DNA from: Bacteroidota bacterium
Lineage (GTDB): Bacteria; Bacteroidota; Bacteroidia; B-17B0; Aurantibacillaceae
NCBI GenBank assembly: GCA_023251755.1
Contig: JAHEYF010000042.1
Location: 1-32,953 of the forward strand
Reading direction: 5' to 3'
Length of the DNA stretch: 32,953 nucleotides
Shown here: piece after piece, positions 31,851 through 32,953 of the stretch
Layout: each line of letters begins with the position of its first letter
Numbering within the stretch: position 1 is the first letter of the stretch
Notes under the pieces: model-generated
Seen by the model: the letters and a program-made list of their open reading frames with translations, nothing else
Told to the model about the DNA's origin: nothing
The model's database searches: none
Made by a program: the position numbers and the translations under genes

Positions 31851-32953
31851 ATGAAAAAACTAATCCTCGTATTAAGCCTTGTACACAGCATTGTCTCCTA
31901 TTCGCAACCTCAGTTTTTTGGAATGACCACAGCGGGTGGGCAAAACAATGCAGGTGTTATTTTTAAAACCGACGGCTCCGGAAACAATTACACAGTTGTG
32001 CACGATCTGTTTCGCTTTGACGGAGATTATCCACGGGCCAACCTTCTTAAAGCCAGCGATGGGATGTTGTACGGTGTAACAAGCGCCTGTTGTACATTTG
32101 ACGGAATCAGCGTATTATTTCAATACGACCCCGCTACGGATACTTATACCCGGAAATACGATTTTAATGACCTTTCAAAAGGGGGCAACCCTTACGGGGC
32201 CCTGATGCAGGCTTCGGATGGAAAAATTTATGGCATGACTTCTTTGGGAGGTGCGTACAATAAAGGTGTCCTTTTTCAATTTGACCCGGCCACTTCCATC
32301 TACATCAAAAAAGCTGATTTTGATGGAACCGTCAATGGAAAAACAGCCCAGGGAGCTTTGATAGAAGCCAATGATGGCAAGCTTTACGGAATGACCTGCA
32401 GGGGTGGGGCAAACGATTACGGGGTAATTTTTCAATACGACAAAACATCTTCTGCGCTCACCAAAAAAATTGATTTCGACGGGGCTGCAAATGGTAGCGG
32501 GCCATTGGGTTCATTGATGCAGGCTGCCGACGGGATGCTGTATGGAATGACAAACAGCGGAGGGGCCAATTCGTACGGAGTTATTTTTCAGTACAACCCA
32601 TCCACTTCACTTCTTACTAAAAAACTTGATTTTGACGGGCCCCTGAATGGAAGGTCTCCTTCGGGTTCCTTTATTCAGGCCAGCGATGGAAAATTATACG
32701 GAATGACTTCTTATGGTGGAACAAATGATATGGGGGTTCTTTTTCAATACAACACGGCTACGTCTACAATTGTAAAAAAGATCGATTTTGATGGCGTGAA
32801 CAATGGAAGCTGCCCTTGGGGCGATGTGATGCAGGCTACTGATGGGAAGCTTTATGGAATGACACACGACGGAGGATTAAACGATGCCGGTGTGATTTTT
32901 CAGTACGATATTTCAAACGGAAACTTAAGTAAAAAAAGTGATTTTATTGATAA
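31851..32953 (+). CDS. Secreted protein of GloVer tandem repeats (TIGR03803-like), 3' end outside window
   Basis: The ATG at 31851 opens a frame without stop to the window edge (367 codons). A signal peptide ends SYSQ near residue 19. The rest is built from repeats with core DGKLYGMTxxGGxNxxGVxFQY. Cores start at bases 32058, 32217, 32373, 32529, 32685 and 32841, so the period is 53 residues once and then exactly 52. Such repeats should form a beta-propeller-like extracellular domain; Bacteroidota members often end in a T9SS tail, which would lie beyond the window. The 236-base upstream gap contains a GGGGACTCCCC palindrome at 31815-31825 and no clear promoter boxes. Confidence 0.9.
   Translation, partial: MKKLILVLSLVHSIVSYSQPQFFGMTTAGGQNNAGVIFKTDGSGNNYTVVHDLFRFDGDYPRANLLKASDGMLYGVTSACCTFDGISVLFQYDPATDTYTRKYDFNDLSKGGNPYGALMQASDGKIYGMTSLGGAYNKGVLFQFDPATSIYIKKADFDGTVNGKTAQGALIEANDGKLYGMTCRGGANDYGVIFQYDKTSSALTKKIDFDGAANGSGPLGSLMQAADGMLYGMTNSGGANSYGVIFQYNPSTSLLTKKLDFDGPLNGRSPSGSFIQASDGKLYGMTSYGGTNDMGVLFQYNTATSTIVKKIDFDGVNNGSCPWGDVMQATDGKLYGMTHDGGLNDAGVIFQYDISNGNLSKKSDFID

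Noticed and set aside
32058..32953. Regular 156-base spacing as a CRISPR array or satellite
   Set aside because: The spacing comes from amino-acid repeats; the DNA of the repeats is variable and the reading frame stays open throughout.

Overview
The window comes from a Bacteroidota bacterium, most likely a free-living Chitinophagales/Sphingobacteriales-type lineage (inference). The evidence is C-terminal sorting domains of the type IX secretion system (T9SS types A and B), SprB and PKD repeats, a TonB-dependent receptor with a carboxypeptidase-regulatory-like N-terminus, GloVer-type repeats, and several upstream matches to the Bacteroidota -7 box TAnnTTTG. No rRNA, tRNA, CRISPR array, transposase or phage gene was seen.

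Layout. Positions 1-5733 hold minus-strand genes: a partial MDR oxidoreductase, a thioredoxin-fold protein without CxxC, the tRNA methylthiotransferase MtaB, a GT2 glycosyltransferase fused to a degenerate polyprenyl-phosphate sugar-transferase-like module, and RecR. A sodium:solute symporter (+) converges on a TonB-dependent receptor (-). A Crp/Fnr regulator and an SDR oxidoreductase follow. At 11497-15902 lies a compact three-gene minus-strand cassette, SGNH protein 1, SGNH protein 2 and an MBOAT acyltransferase, which probably O-acetylates an exported or surface polymer.

At 16082-28599 the genes run on the plus strand: an uncharacterised helical-repeat protein of about 507 aa, two tandem paralogous surface proteins of about 1070 aa with T9SS type B tails, a WG-repeat protein and an acyltransferase-3 protein. 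Then comes a second copy of the SGNH1 5' end (now a pseudogene), its divergent promoter region and a second member of the 507-aa family. This cassette is bracketed by directly repeated DNA of about 600-750 bp, with corresponding points 11.0 kb apart. The duplication is unusual because the non-coding and dead part is nearly identical while the intact downstream coding bodies have diverged strongly.

The right end has a T9SS type A protein with a CxxCH motif and a clear intrinsic terminator. Next is a two-gene signalling unit: a tandem double SiaB-like kinase (DUF6272) followed 3 nt later by a SiaC-like DUF1987 protein with Ser at the usual phospho-Thr position. The last gene is a GloVer-repeat secreted protein that runs off the window. 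Small intergenic inverted repeats of at least three sequence families lie close to the 3' ends of most minus-strand genes on the left side. The best candidates for something undescribed are the tandem SiaB/SiaC module, the duplicated promoter plus 507-aa family, and the GT2 fusion.
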